A DNA stretch of 12,711 bases from Lachnospiraceae bacterium (lineage in GTDB: Bacteria; Bacillota_A; Clostridia; Lachnospirales; Lachnospiraceae): positions 1 through 12,711 of the forward strand of contig JAILPG010000303.1 of assembly GCA_024699595.1 (NCBI GenBank), in the 5' to 3' direction. The notes under the pieces are model-generated. The model saw nothing but the letters and a program-made list of their open reading frames with translations, made no database searches and was not told the DNA's origin. Shown one piece after another: positions 1 through 7,379 of this stretch. Made by a program: the position numbers and the translations under genes. Position 1 is the stretch's first letter; the number at the start of each line of letters is the position of its first letter.

Positions 1-1
1 A

Positions 2-352
2 AATATGTACATCGCATCTGTCGGAGATAAGCCATCTCACAGGAAATATCTGGTAGAGGATGTGGATCCGGGTGATGGAGATGAATATATCAGGGTGATC
101 GGAAAGCTTGAGTTATGCGATGATATTGACGACAGGGATCAACCGGGATATTTGGATAAGAGAAATGCTCTGCTTAACGATGATCATACCGCTAATGATG
201 AAGCTGAATATTTAGAGGGTGATATAGGTGATGCAATCTGCAACACATCCGGAAGATTCATGGAACTGGAATTTAAGAGGATGCTGGAAGAACTGTTAAA
301 AGACGGGACCTACACAGATATAATCCCTGAACCCGATGGGGAGTTTACATAA
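2..352 (+). CDS. Acidic protein of unknown function, probably C-terminal fragment
   Basis: The reading frame is open from the first bases of the window to a TAA at 350-352. An ATG occurs at 5, but only four bases precede it, so no ribosome binding site can be judged and the gene may well begin outside the window. From that Met the product is 115 residues and strikingly acidic: I count 19 Asp and 12 Glu against 12 Lys plus Arg, including an LCDDIDDRD cluster. A short amphipathic helix near the end (MELEFKRMLEELLKDG) precedes a Pro-rich acidic tail. There is no signal peptide, transmembrane segment or recognised motif. The gene converges with the leftward sigma-like gene and shares the hairpin just past its stop. 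I do not recognise the family. Coding is supported by frame length and the hairpin placement only. Confidence 0.55.
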   Translation, partial: NMYIASVGDKPSHRKYLVEDVDPGDGDEYIRVIGKLELCDDIDDRDQPGYLDKRNALLNDDHTANDEAEYLEGDIGDAICNTSGRFMELEFKRMLEELLKDGTYTDIIPEPDGEFT

Positions 353-393
353 AATAAAATTCCTCCGGTGCTTATGAAAAGTACCGGAGGAAT
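345..393 (-). terminator. Rho-independent terminator of the leftward sigma-like gene
   Basis: Arms 359-373 and 379-393 form a 15-bp stem with a single G-T wobble and a 5-nt ATGAA loop. Read leftward, the stem is followed by a T-rich run (TTTATTTTAT, complement of about 349-358), as expected for a rho-independent terminator of the gene ending at 422. Read rightward there is no T tract, so termination of the acidic-protein gene here is possible but weaker. The stem begins only seven bases past that gene's stop codon. Confidence 0.8.
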
Positions 394-421
394 GTCTGTG
401 AGAAAAGGTGGAGACGCGGGT

Positions 422-1216
422 TTACATGGTGCGGTTTGTGATGTTGCTGATCTTTCCTGAGATCTTGTGGAGATCCGGCTTTTCTTCTTTAAGAAGCTTT
501 GATAAGCCGGTTTTCTTTGCAGGTGCCACAGCAGGAAGCTCTGATTTCTTGATCCCGAAGAGCTTGGTAATATCCGCCTCGTAAGAAGCAAGGGTACCTT
601 CCACCGATCCCTTGTATGCAGCAAGGACAGCGATCTCGGCAGGTTTTTCTCTGAAAACATCCTTTGCGAGCCTGCATACAAGATTATCCATGTTATTGCA
701 GTGCTTGCGATAGATCTTAAAGATCTTCTTTCTTTCCGGGATGAGAACCTGCTTTGCCATGCATTCTTCTTCCGGTGTGGGATTGTTATCTGCAAGGACA
801 TCCTCCTGCGTTTTAGCTGCATTATCGTCATCTGCACTGTGGGAATCTATAACTCTGTTAAGAGATACGGTGTTTTCTGATGCGCTTTTGACCTTGCGGT
901 AATTGTCTACTATCATATGGGTGACAACAGTGTACATGTACGGGATCTGAGCTCCTGATTCGAGCTTTAGTATCGTATCGATGGAAAAAAAGATCTTTTC
1001 CAGACAGTCTATGCGGAGTTCATCAATATCTGCGCCAAGTTCTTTCTGACGCGCAAGCCTGGAAGAATTGACCTGACTGCGAAATGCGATATTCTTAATG
1101 TACTCGTCAACATAGACAAAGAGCTCTTCGTAGAGCAGTTTGCTTTGGGACAGTTCATTCTTTGAAGTGATGCCGGATTTTTTGATACTTAAAAGTGTGT
1201 TCTGCAGTTTTTCCAT
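422..1216 (-). CDS. Divergent sigma-70-like RNA polymerase sigma factor
   Basis: The 264-residue product resembles group 4 sigma factors. Residues about 30-112 look like region 2: a helix, then ADIDELRIDCLEKIFFSID in place of the usual DLVQE helix, then YMYTVVTHMIVDNYRKVK matching the region 2.3/2.4 pattern (aromatic-rich helix ending in DxxRK), followed by the typical VSLN. Residues about 150-222 resemble region 4: an acidic lead, a helix, then PAEIAVLAA followed by SVEGTLASYEADI, like the EIAxxLGxSxGTVKSRL helix-turn-helix. The linker and a Lys-rich C-terminal tail (residues 230-264) make it longer than most ECF factors. Three in-frame Met codons lie at 1225, 1222 and 1216; the AAAGGAGG at 1233-1226 sits 9 nt from the third and abuts the first, so I chose 1216. 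It is transcribed away from the NACHT pair and could control it; this is inference. A looser HTH regulator is the alternative. Confidence 0.62.
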   Translation of the reverse strand: MEKLQNTLLSIKKSGITSKNELSQSKLLYEELFVYVDEYIKNIAFRSQVNSSRLARQKELGADIDELRIDCLEKIFFSIDTILKLESGAQIPYMYTVVTHMIVDNYRKVKSASENTVSLNRVIDSHSADDDNAAKTQEDVLADNNPTPEEECMAKQVLIPERKKIFKIYRKHCNNMDNLVCRLAKDVFREKPAEIAVLAAYKGSVEGTLASYEADITKLFGIKKSELPAVAPAKKTGLSKLLKEEKPDLHKISGKISNITNRTM

Positions 1217-1279
1217 GTTCATCATCCTCCTTTGATCTGTTTGGCTCTGTTAGATCCCTGTAATGCGGATCATCGGTTT

Positions 1280-1297
1280 ATCCTGTTACGTAAGGAT
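1280..1297. promoter_or_regulatory. Imperfect dyad, candidate operator
   Basis: ATCC(TG)TTAC meets GTAAGGAT head to head, centred on the 8-bp palindrome TTACGTAA at 1286-1293. The arms match completely except for a two-base TG insertion in the left one. The site lies in the divergent region and covers the edge of the proposed leftward -10 element and its start point, where a repressor would act. The binding protein is unknown; the winged-helix NACHT protein is one candidate. Function is inferred from position only. Confidence 0.35.
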
Positions 1298-1304
1298 TAT
1301 CTCA
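1296..1304 (-). promoter_or_regulatory. Candidate extended -10 promoter for the sigma-like gene
   Basis: The lower strand reads TGAGATAAT across 1304-1296: a TGn extension plus GATAAT, five of six matches to the -10 consensus. No good -35 hexamer lies 17 nt upstream, which extended -10 promoters can tolerate. A start near 1289 would give a leader of roughly 70 nt before the ATG at 1216. No comparably convincing rightward promoter was found for the NACHT genes in this region, which could mean dependence on an alternative sigma factor. Confidence 0.35.
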
Positions 1305-1320
1305 GCCAAAAAGTGAGAAC

Positions 1321-1405
1321 CATGGGGATAGAAAACGGAAATAAGGGAACACAAAAAGGGAAAAAAGGGGAAAACCTGTGAAAACAGGAAGAAAGGATAA
1401 GTATT
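1321..1405 (+). promoter_or_regulatory. Polypurine leader with GAAA-tetraloop hairpin before the first NACHT gene
   Basis: The top strand from about 1323 to 1400 is almost all A and G, with G runs at 1324-1327, 1344-1346, 1358-1360 and 1367-1370. At 1375-1388 CCTGT and ACAGG pair around a GAAA loop, a GNRA tetraloop that stabilises short RNA hairpins. The hairpin ends three bases before the AAAGGA ribosome binding site at 1392-1397, which is 8 nt from the ATG at 1406. The arrangement could tune translation of the NACHT unit. The pairing is seen; the role is inferred. Confidence 0.4.
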
Positions 1406-3298
1406 ATGAGATGGATAATATCTGAAAACTGTATAGTGGATGAGGATATCAGTAATACGATTCTGAAGGGAAAAGAGTCTTTTCATGTCCGTCCCCAGTG
1501 CTTTAAGCTGCTGCTTGCTCTGATAGAAGCAAAAAAGAATAAGAAGGTGTTAACGTTTGATAATATTGGGGAAATTCTCTGGCAATATGACGGTGGATGG
1601 GACCATGGAAGAAGAGAATCTCTGAAAAAAGTCATTGATGGCATAAAGGCAGTCACCGGCCCGGGTTCCATCAAAGGTGAATATGATACGGGATTACGTC
1701 TGACCTGCGATGTAAGAGAGATCTCATCTTCCGAAAAAAGCAGAACGGATTATTACAAAAAGCTGTGGGATAACCATTACAGAGGAGTGGTCAGAGATCA
1801 GGTTGCTACCGGCAATGTCCGCGAACTGATAGATTATTTTGTTGTTCCTCACATTGCTGACAGTAAGGGAGAGACCGTATCTGTTCCTTTTGCCGGAAAC
1901 GATTATCACAGGTATATTATGGCGGGTTCAGGCTTTGGCAAATCAACCCTGCTTGAAATGCTGTTATTATGCAGTATTGTAGATGATATGTATGAAACGG
2001 ATGAATCGCTGCTCAGCGCTAATACAAGGGATAAGCTTGCAGAATATGAACAGATAAGGAAAGCTCTTTTGGGAGAAGATAATAAAGGACTCTTTCCTGT
2101 CTTTATTTCCGCGGATGCTGCAAATAGCAGGCAATACAGTGATGTACTGGAGCTTGCGGAAGGCAGTGATACAGAAGATTACAACACCATGATAAATGAA
2201 GCCTGTCAAGCCGGTGATCTGCTGTTTCTGATCGATTCGATCGATGAACTTGAAGCGGATAAGATAGATCATTTTCTTGAATCCCTAAAGGCACTTCTTG
2301 AACGTTACAAAAATACAAGAGTTATTTTTGTAAGCCGTTTCATGGGGAAAAAGACCGTTCCGTTTGATCATGACATATTGTCGATACGGGAATTAAAAAC
2401 AGACGATATTAAAAGGATCGCCGAATCCATGCTGTCTCCGGGAGAAGCAGAAAAGGTTGCCGCCAGAGCAGAGCACGACTGTTATTTTAAAACACTTGCA
2501 AAGAATCCGTTTATGCTCATTACGATACTTGAGACTAAGGGGGACCGTCATATACATCATCTTCTGGAATCGATCGTTAATGCGATAATAGACCGCAGAT
2601 GGGATAAGCATCATTATGATATTTCAGCAGAGGACATTAAGCTTCTGCTTGGATTTCTCGCCTGCAGATTTGTCTTTGAGAACAGATCATCAGCGGATCT
2701 TTCCGAAATCCGTACATGTTTTATCAAAGCTGAGGATAATCTCAAGCTGTATGGCGTTTCCTATGATGTTCCGGAAAAGAATATTGAATATTTTTTAAAA
2801 ACATTATCAAGTCAGTCGGGAATATTAAGCATAATAAATCAGAATCATGTTGAAAAATATCTGTTCCAGGATGATCTGGTAATGTGCTGGCTTGCCGCAA
2901 ATTATATAAAAAAGATCATTAGTGAATCGGATGAGATACATGACAGGGAAGGAATGGGAGGTATATGGGCCAATGTATACTGGTTAGACAGATTCTTAAG
3001 ACAGGTCTCATCCAAAGATTATGTATTATCAGCGGATGCCGTTAATGTATTAGCAATGACGCTTGCCATGTGCAGTGAGCACAGCGGTCAGGATATACAG
3101 AACAGCATATTGTATTTCCTGATCTGCAGGGATGCCACAAGCCTTAATGAGGAGGAAAAAAACAATATCGCCTCCGGATTTGAAAATATCATCAATAATT
3201 CCTTTGGCGAAAACGATATCACCAATATTGAGAGCAGTGATTCAAGAAAGCTGATAAACAGGATCCTTTTGGCCCGAACATCCGAGCCGGCCCGCTAA
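1406..3298 (+). CDS. Winged-helix NACHT-type STAND NTPase
   Basis: This 630-residue protein has an N-terminal domain (about 1-103) with the OmpR/PhoB winged-helix pattern: leading strands, a PQCFKLLLALIEA helix, an FDNIGEILW segment, a SLKKVIDGIKAVTG recognition-helix candidate, and a final wing ending TGLRLT where OmpR proteins have GYRL. A linker motif LIDYFVVPHI (141-150) precedes the NTPase. Walker A is GSGFGKST at 174-181. Walker B is LLFLIDSIDEL at 272-282, with the D-small-h-D-E pattern diagnostic of NACHT, and IFVSR at 307-311 matches the sensor segment. Residues about 330-630 are predicted helical without clear repeats. STAND proteins are nucleotide-driven switches that oligomerise on sensing a trigger; the winged helix implies DNA binding as output or self-control. 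No nuclease, TIR or protease domain is apparent. It is the first gene of a two-gene unit, 11 nt before the second NACHT gene. Start chosen from the binding site at 1392-1397. Confidence 0.85.
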   Translation: MRWIISENCIVDEDISNTILKGKESFHVRPQCFKLLLALIEAKKNKKVLTFDNIGEILWQYDGGWDHGRRESLKKVIDGIKAVTGPGSIKGEYDTGLRLTCDVREISSSEKSRTDYYKKLWDNHYRGVVRDQVATGNVRELIDYFVVPHIADSKGETVSVPFAGNDYHRYIMAGSGFGKSTLLEMLLLCSIVDDMYETDESLLSANTRDKLAEYEQIRKALLGEDNKGLFPVFISADAANSRQYSDVLELAEGSDTEDYNTMINEACQAGDLLFLIDSIDELEADKIDHFLESLKALLERYKNTRVIFVSRFMGKKTVPFDHDILSIRELKTDDIKRIAESMLSPGEAEKVAARAEHDCYFKTLAKNPFMLITILETKGDRHIHHLLESIVNAIIDRRWDKHHYDISAEDIKLLLGFLACRFVFENRSSADLSEIRTCFIKAEDNLKLYGVSYDVPEKNIEYFLKTLSSQSGILSIINQNHVEKYLFQDDLVMCWLAANYIKKIISESDEIHDREGMGGIWANVYWLDRFLRQVSSKDYVLSADAVNVLAMTLAMCSEHSGQDIQNSILYFLICRDATSLNEEEKNNIASGFENIINNSFGENDITNIESSDSRKLINRILLARTSEPAR

Positions 3299-3309
3299 GA
3301 GAGGTACAT

Positions 3310-6300
3310 ATGTCAGAATTAAGGAAAAAATATATTGAAGCTTTAAAGAATGCCTGTAATGAAGTACGTCTTGATTATTTTCCCCAGGTTGAGGCCAGCG
3401 AGCTTTTATATAAGGTCATAACACTTGAAGATATCTATCTTCCGCTTAATCTGGAATCTGTATTTTCGAATCTTTTGACAAGCAAGTTAAGAAATCTTGA
3501 AATAGACGAACTGATCAGACTTATCGATAAGAAAATAGAGGAGCTTGAGGAAGAGGAAAGAAGAGAAAAAGGTATCATAACTCCTGACAAAAATGATGGG
3601 AAAGCAGGGGAGCACGAAAACGATCACAAAGAAGTGACGGGAACTTCCGAAGTTTCGGGGGACGAAGGATCAATAACCGGGAAGGACAATAACGGGATCA
3701 GAGTCCTTATCGAGGGAAACCCCGGAAGCGGAAAAACCACCTTCTGCAAGCGCCTGATACTTGCAGTGATCAATGATGATACAGATTTTTTTGAAAAATA
3801 CGAAAGTGAAAACAAACTGTATATCAAAAGAGGATCGGTTCCGGTTCTTGCAGGCTGCAAGGGCATAGCGGATATGTCCGTCAAGGAGCTTGAAAGATTT
3901 GATTTTATACAGCTTCTGTACAGACTTTGTGTGACGGGTTTCGGAAAGCATTTTTCAGGAGTAACAGAAGAAGATTTCACACAGCTTATATCCGGAGCCG
4001 GGTCGGATCTGACCATTGTTTTAGATGGGTGGGATGAGATCCTTGATAATGAAAAAGAGGATATTTTTACTGAGAAAATTAATGTATTTCTTAAAAAATA
4101 TCCCCAAACCGATACCGTTATCAGCATAAGATCCACTTATACAGCTCCTGCGTTAGCAAGCTCATATTCTGACAGATATCTGATCAAAAGCCTTTCGGAT
4201 GCTGATATCCGCATATTCTGTCAAAAATGGTTTGAGATCCTGATCGACCCGGGTAAAAAGCGCGCAAAAGACTACTCTTATGTGACTGAACAGATCCTCG
4301 GTTCACAGGACCCGCAGATAAAGCAGATGATGAAAAATCCGCTTGATCTTTCACTGCTGCTTACAGTATCGAAAAATGACGCAAGATTACCTGAAAACAA
4401 GGCGGAATTGTTTAAGGAACTGGTGGATCTGTATATTTTCTGGAGCCAGATTAAAGTAGCGGGACAGCTGTCATCCAAATCTGTCCGTATCCTCCTTGCA
4501 TATATAGCAACGGTATTTTCAAAGAATAACAAGCTTGAGTGCGATCATGACTATCTGAAAAAAACCGTAGAAAGGGCATTAACGGATCTTGAATGGGCTT
4601 TTACCGACGATATGTCGCTCATATCAGTGGATAATATAATAAAAGAGCTGTCTCATACCGGCATATTCACGCTTACGTATGCCGGCAGGACCTATTCTTT
4701 TTCAGAGAGCAGATACCGTGCCCATCGTCAGACACAGGAATATCTGACTGCTTATGCGATCATTGTTCAATACGCTGATGAAGAATATAACAGTATGTCT
4801 CCGGCTGATATTTTTGAAGACAAATATGAAAAGAGTTTCTGGAAAGAGGTCATCATTTTTGCCGCCCTCATGGATAACGGCAGAGTCCGTCAGGATATAG
4901 TGAAGAATCTGATAAAAAAGGCAACGGAACATCCTGATGATAATTACGTATATACAAATCTTCTTTTTGATCTTATCGTAAACGGAGCTGACATCAGGCT
5001 TGCGGATAAACACAGGATCTATGACATTGTCTTTTCCGAGCATATCACGGATCAGCAGATCGAAAATATCATTTTACTGCTTAATGGCAGCAATAGAAAT
5101 ACAACTGATTTTACTGCCTACATAGAAAGCGGATATTCTGACAGCGTAAAAAACGGCGAGATCAAGTATAACTATGCAAAGGCAGTTATAGAAGCAACAA
5201 TAGCTCTGAAGGACGGAAGATCACCGTTTGAGCATGCGCAGGCACTTATGAGGTTGGATACCGATGAGGAGATCATCTGCGGTCTTCAGATACTGATAAT
5301 CATGGCATGGTGCAAATACGAACTGATCACCAATGATTTTACGCCTTATTATGCGGGCTACAGAATGCCGGATGACTGGCTGGATCTTTTCAGAAAGCTG
5401 TATAAAGAAGGACGGTATGCATTATATCTCCAGAGGTGTATAAAAGAAGTCATTATCGCAGAATTTGCAAGGTTTTCAGACTTTTTCGATGATAAAGACT
5501 TACTGGAGGCAAGCATCTTACTGGATAAACAGAAAGATGATCCGGCCTGTGAGCTCATCCTCTCAATGGCGCCGGTCTTTGATCCGGCTTTTGACTTCAG
5601 CCCGGATGTCAGTGCAGCCACAAAGGGGAAATATCTGAACAGGCTTAAAGAGGAGATAGAGAAAAAAGAGTACGATAATATCATATTTACTTTTGAAATA
5701 TGCCTCTTACTGGGCTGTTTTTCGGGAAATGAGCAGGAGTATCTGGCTGTCATTGATGAGATCTACAGCGTACCAAATAATTATTCTGTCGGAAAAGCAC
5801 GCTATGATCAGCTGAAATCAGCTCTGCTAACCGGAAATTCGGATAATGAAAGACTGTATAAGGAATACTTTGATACTGGTGATTACTCAAGTAAGGTTAC
5901 TTGGGTTTCAGTAGAGAGTGATCCGTCTCATATACTATATTCGGACGGGACTGATCTGTTCCGCATTGACCTTCCCAAAACGGGTCTGACAAATGAAGCC
6001 AAAAGTGTTCTTACCGAGGAGATAGACATCAGTGTTGGAACACTTAATAATCTGGCGTATCTGCTGCGAAGAAAGGAGATAGATTCATTTACGATACGTA
6101 CCAGAGATAATGAGCGATCTGCACCGGAGGATCTGTTAAAAGAAGGAGTGGAGCTCATGGATGATTTCTCATTAATTAACTATGCACTTTCGATCTCAGG
6201 TATATATAAAAATAACACCGGAGATTATAATATCGGAAAGAAATACCTTTCCAATATAAGAATATACTTAAAGAAAGATCTGATGAAGTGGACCCGGGTA

Positions 6301-6513
6301 AAGAACTGGTGGCTCAACCTGGTGGCTCTTGATAAAAGAGAATATGAAGGATTGGTGGTTCTGACCTGGCTGTTTGACCTTGATCTTATAAAGCTTGAAG
6401 ATTATACACAGGATGAGCTTGAATCGTTATCATCTCTTTTGACGGATCTTAACAGCGATATTGGAGATTTCGTCGTGTTTAGAGATATGATCTCAGAGTA
6501 TCTGAGGTACTGA
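3310..6513 (+). CDS. Large NACHT-type STAND NTPase with helical C-terminal sensor-like region
   Basis: The product is 1067 residues. An N-terminal helical stretch contains LEDIYLPL (39-46), resembling the conserved segment before the NTPase in bacterial NACHT proteins, followed by a Glu-rich helix (76-87) and a hydrophilic, low-complexity linker (about 88-128). Walker A is GNPGSGKT at 136-143, Walker B VLDGWDEI at 237-244 with both NACHT acidic residues, and ISIRS at 271-275 is the sensor segment; SDADIRIFCQKWFEIL further on fits the NACHT helical domain. The remaining half (about 480-1067) looks alpha-helical with no obvious LRR, WD40 or TPR periodicity and probably senses a ligand. NACHT families include anti-phage NLR-like proteins, but no effector domain is recognisable here, so the partner gene or an unknown activity must give the output. 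A GAGAGG site precedes the ATG, and the gene is almost certainly cotranscribed with the one before it. Family call secure; biological role inferred. Confidence 0.87.
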   Translation: MSELRKKYIEALKNACNEVRLDYFPQVEASELLYKVITLEDIYLPLNLESVFSNLLTSKLRNLEIDELIRLIDKKIEELEEEERREKGIITPDKNDGKAGEHENDHKEVTGTSEVSGDEGSITGKDNNGIRVLIEGNPGSGKTTFCKRLILAVINDDTDFFEKYESENKLYIKRGSVPVLAGCKGIADMSVKELERFDFIQLLYRLCVTGFGKHFSGVTEEDFTQLISGAGSDLTIVLDGWDEILDNEKEDIFTEKINVFLKKYPQTDTVISIRSTYTAPALASSYSDRYLIKSLSDADIRIFCQKWFEILIDPGKKRAKDYSYVTEQILGSQDPQIKQMMKNPLDLSLLLTVSKNDARLPENKAELFKELVDLYIFWSQIKVAGQLSSKSVRILLAYIATVFSKNNKLECDHDYLKKTVERALTDLEWAFTDDMSLISVDNIIKELSHTGIFTLTYAGRTYSFSESRYRAHRQTQEYLTAYAIIVQYADEEYNSMSPADIFEDKYEKSFWKEVIIFAALMDNGRVRQDIVKNLIKKATEHPDDNYVYTNLLFDLIVNGADIRLADKHRIYDIVFSEHITDQQIENIILLLNGSNRNTTDFTAYIESGYSDSVKNGEIKYNYAKAVIEATIALKDGRSPFEHAQALMRLDTDEEIICGLQILIIMAWCKYELITNDFTPYYAGYRMPDDWLDLFRKLYKEGRYALYLQRCIKEVIIAEFARFSDFFDDKDLLEASILLDKQKDDPACELILSMAPVFDPAFDFSPDVSAATKGKYLNRLKEEIEKKEYDNIIFTFEICLLLGCFSGNEQEYLAVIDEIYSVPNNYSVGKARYDQLKSALLTGNSDNERLYKEYFDTGDYSSKVTWVSVESDPSHILYSDGTDLFRIDLPKTGLTNEAKSVLTEEIDISVGTLNNLAYLLRRKEIDSFTIRTRDNERSAPEDLLKEGVELMDDFSLINYALSISGIYKNNTGDYNIGKKYLSNIRIYLKKDLMKWTRVKNWWLNLVALDKREYEGLVVLTWLFDLDLIKLEDYTQDELESLSSLLTDLNSDIGDFVVFRDMISEYLRY

Positions 6514-6553
6514 TGCACAGAAATCCATTATATTTTTTCATCATTAAATAAAG

Positions 6554-6591
6554 AAGACATGAGATTTTTGATCTTATGTCTTTCTTTTTTT
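6554..6591 (+). terminator. Rho-independent terminator of the NACHT unit
   Basis: A 12-bp stem with one G-T wobble (AAGACATGAGAT at 6554-6565 with ATCTTATGTCTT at 6571-6582) encloses a TTTTG loop and runs into TTTCTTTTTTT at 6581-6591. The stem is AT-rich but long, and the T tract is clear. It lies 40 nt past the second NACHT stop and separates that unit from clpP. The stretch 6592-6658 before the clpP ribosome binding site shows no promoter I would defend. Confidence 0.8.
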
Positions 6592-6674
6592 GGATATTTT
6601 CTCTCCTGTTCCGTCTACTCATATGTAAAGGGAAAACAAAGCAGCATGCGGAAATGATAAGGAGGGAGACGGAG

Positions 6675-7262
6675 ATGGCATTTTTACCACACATTATAAC
6701 AACTACTGATGGGAACGACCACAGTACGGATCTTATCAGCTATGACATGATCAAAAATCGTGTCATCTATCTAAACGGCGAGGTAAACGGGGAGAGCGCG
6801 ATATCTGTTATCACACAGCTTCGTTATCTTGCAGGCAAGTCAGACCAGGATATCTACATGTTCATTAACAGTCCGGGCGGTTCGGTAAGTGACGGCCTTG
6901 CAATCTATGATGTCATGAATGATATTCCATGCGATGTCGTGACCATTGCAACGGGCCTTGCCGCAAGCATGGGTTCTTTTCTGCTGTCTTCGGGAGAAAA
7001 GGGAAAGAGATATATAACGGCCAGCACGGAAGTGATGATACACCAGCCGCTTGGCGGTGTCCAGGGACAGGCAACGGATATATCGGTTGTTGCAGATCAC
7101 ATCCAGAAGACCAAGATAAAGCTTACTTCCATAATAGCTGAAAACTGCGGAAAACCGGTCGACGAGGTGGCAAATGACATGGAGCGTGACCACTGGATGA
7201 GCGGACAGCAGGCAAAGGAATACGGGCTTGTGGATCATGTCGGCTTTCCGGAGATCATATGA
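6675..7262 (+). CDS. clpP: ATP-dependent Clp protease proteolytic subunit (ClpP), accessory paralog candidate
   Basis: This is a 195-residue ClpP, within the usual length of the family. The serine protease triad is intact: Ser98 in GLAASMGS, His123 in MIHQPLGG and Asp172 in ERDHWMSG, and the oxyanion-loop motif SPGGS is at 66-70. ClpP forms tetradecameric chambers that degrade proteins fed by a Clp ATPase. The start at 6675 follows AAGGAGGG (6659-6666) at 8 nt and gives the normal ClpP beginning; extending to 6576 would add a hydrophobic leader translated from the terminator. No clpX or clpA is adjacent. Instead, a degenerate AAA protein and a coupling ATPase follow on the same strand. GQxxD (GQATD) after the active-site His is retained as in housekeeping ClpP. 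Location beside NACHT and coupling-protein genes suggests a second, accessory ClpP rather than the main one, but only the whole genome could tell. Confidence 0.95.
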   Translation: MAFLPHIITTTDGNDHSTDLISYDMIKNRVIYLNGEVNGESAISVITQLRYLAGKSDQDIYMFINSPGGSVSDGLAIYDVMNDIPCDVVTIATGLAASMGSFLLSSGEKGKRYITASTEVMIHQPLGGVQGQATDISVVADHIQKTKIKLTSIIAENCGKPVDEVANDMERDHWMSGQQAKEYGLVDHVGFPEII

Positions 7263-7290
7263 TTCCGAGGCTATAAGCCGGTCTTATACT

Positions 7291-7319
7291 GCTGTGATGC
7301 CCATGCATGGCATTGCGGC
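7291..7319 (+). other. Hairpin in the clpP-AAA intergenic spacer
   Basis: In RNA, 7291-7301 can pair with 7309-7319 over 11 positions, three of them G-U, around a 7-nt CATGCAT loop. No T tract follows, so it is not a standard terminator. It sits in the 117-nt gap between clpP and the AAA-like gene and could be an mRNA-processing or attenuation element that sets different levels for the two products. Nothing else is recognisable in the gap apart from the downstream ribosome binding site. Confidence 0.4.
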
Positions 7320-7379
7320 TGCAGTTTATCAGGGTTGAGTAGTTACAGATATTCAGAGATCAATGAGGAGGAAAAAATC

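Noticed and set aside
310..837. Leftward 175-aa open frame overlapping the sigma-like gene
   Set aside because: It lies in another frame of the same strand over the sigma-like gene, has Arg/Ser-rich unordered composition and no ribosome binding site; the sigma-like frame has both a motif and a good site.
1324..1370. Possible G-quadruplex from four G runs
   Set aside because: Two of the loops exceed ten bases and most runs are only three Gs, so stability would be poor; the tract is better described as polypurine.
1286..1486. Leftward 66-aa Phe/Pro-rich open frame across the divergent region
   Set aside because: Its composition is simply the complement of the top-strand polypurine tract, and it overlaps the start of the winged-helix NACHT gene.
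4750..6513. Leucine-rich or tetratricopeptide repeats in the C-terminal half of the large NACHT protein
   Set aside because: Leu and Asp are frequent, but I could not find a constant repeat spacing by eye, so no repeat family is claimed.
6576..6674. N-terminal extension of ClpP with a hydrophobic leader
   Set aside because: It would be translated from the T tract of the upstream terminator and lacks a ribosome binding site; the ATG at 6675 has AAGGAGGG at 8 nt and gives a normal ClpP N terminus.
7335..7379. Upstream TTG start for the AAA-like protein
   Set aside because: No ribosome binding site precedes it, while GAGGAGG lies 8 nt before the ATG at 7380.
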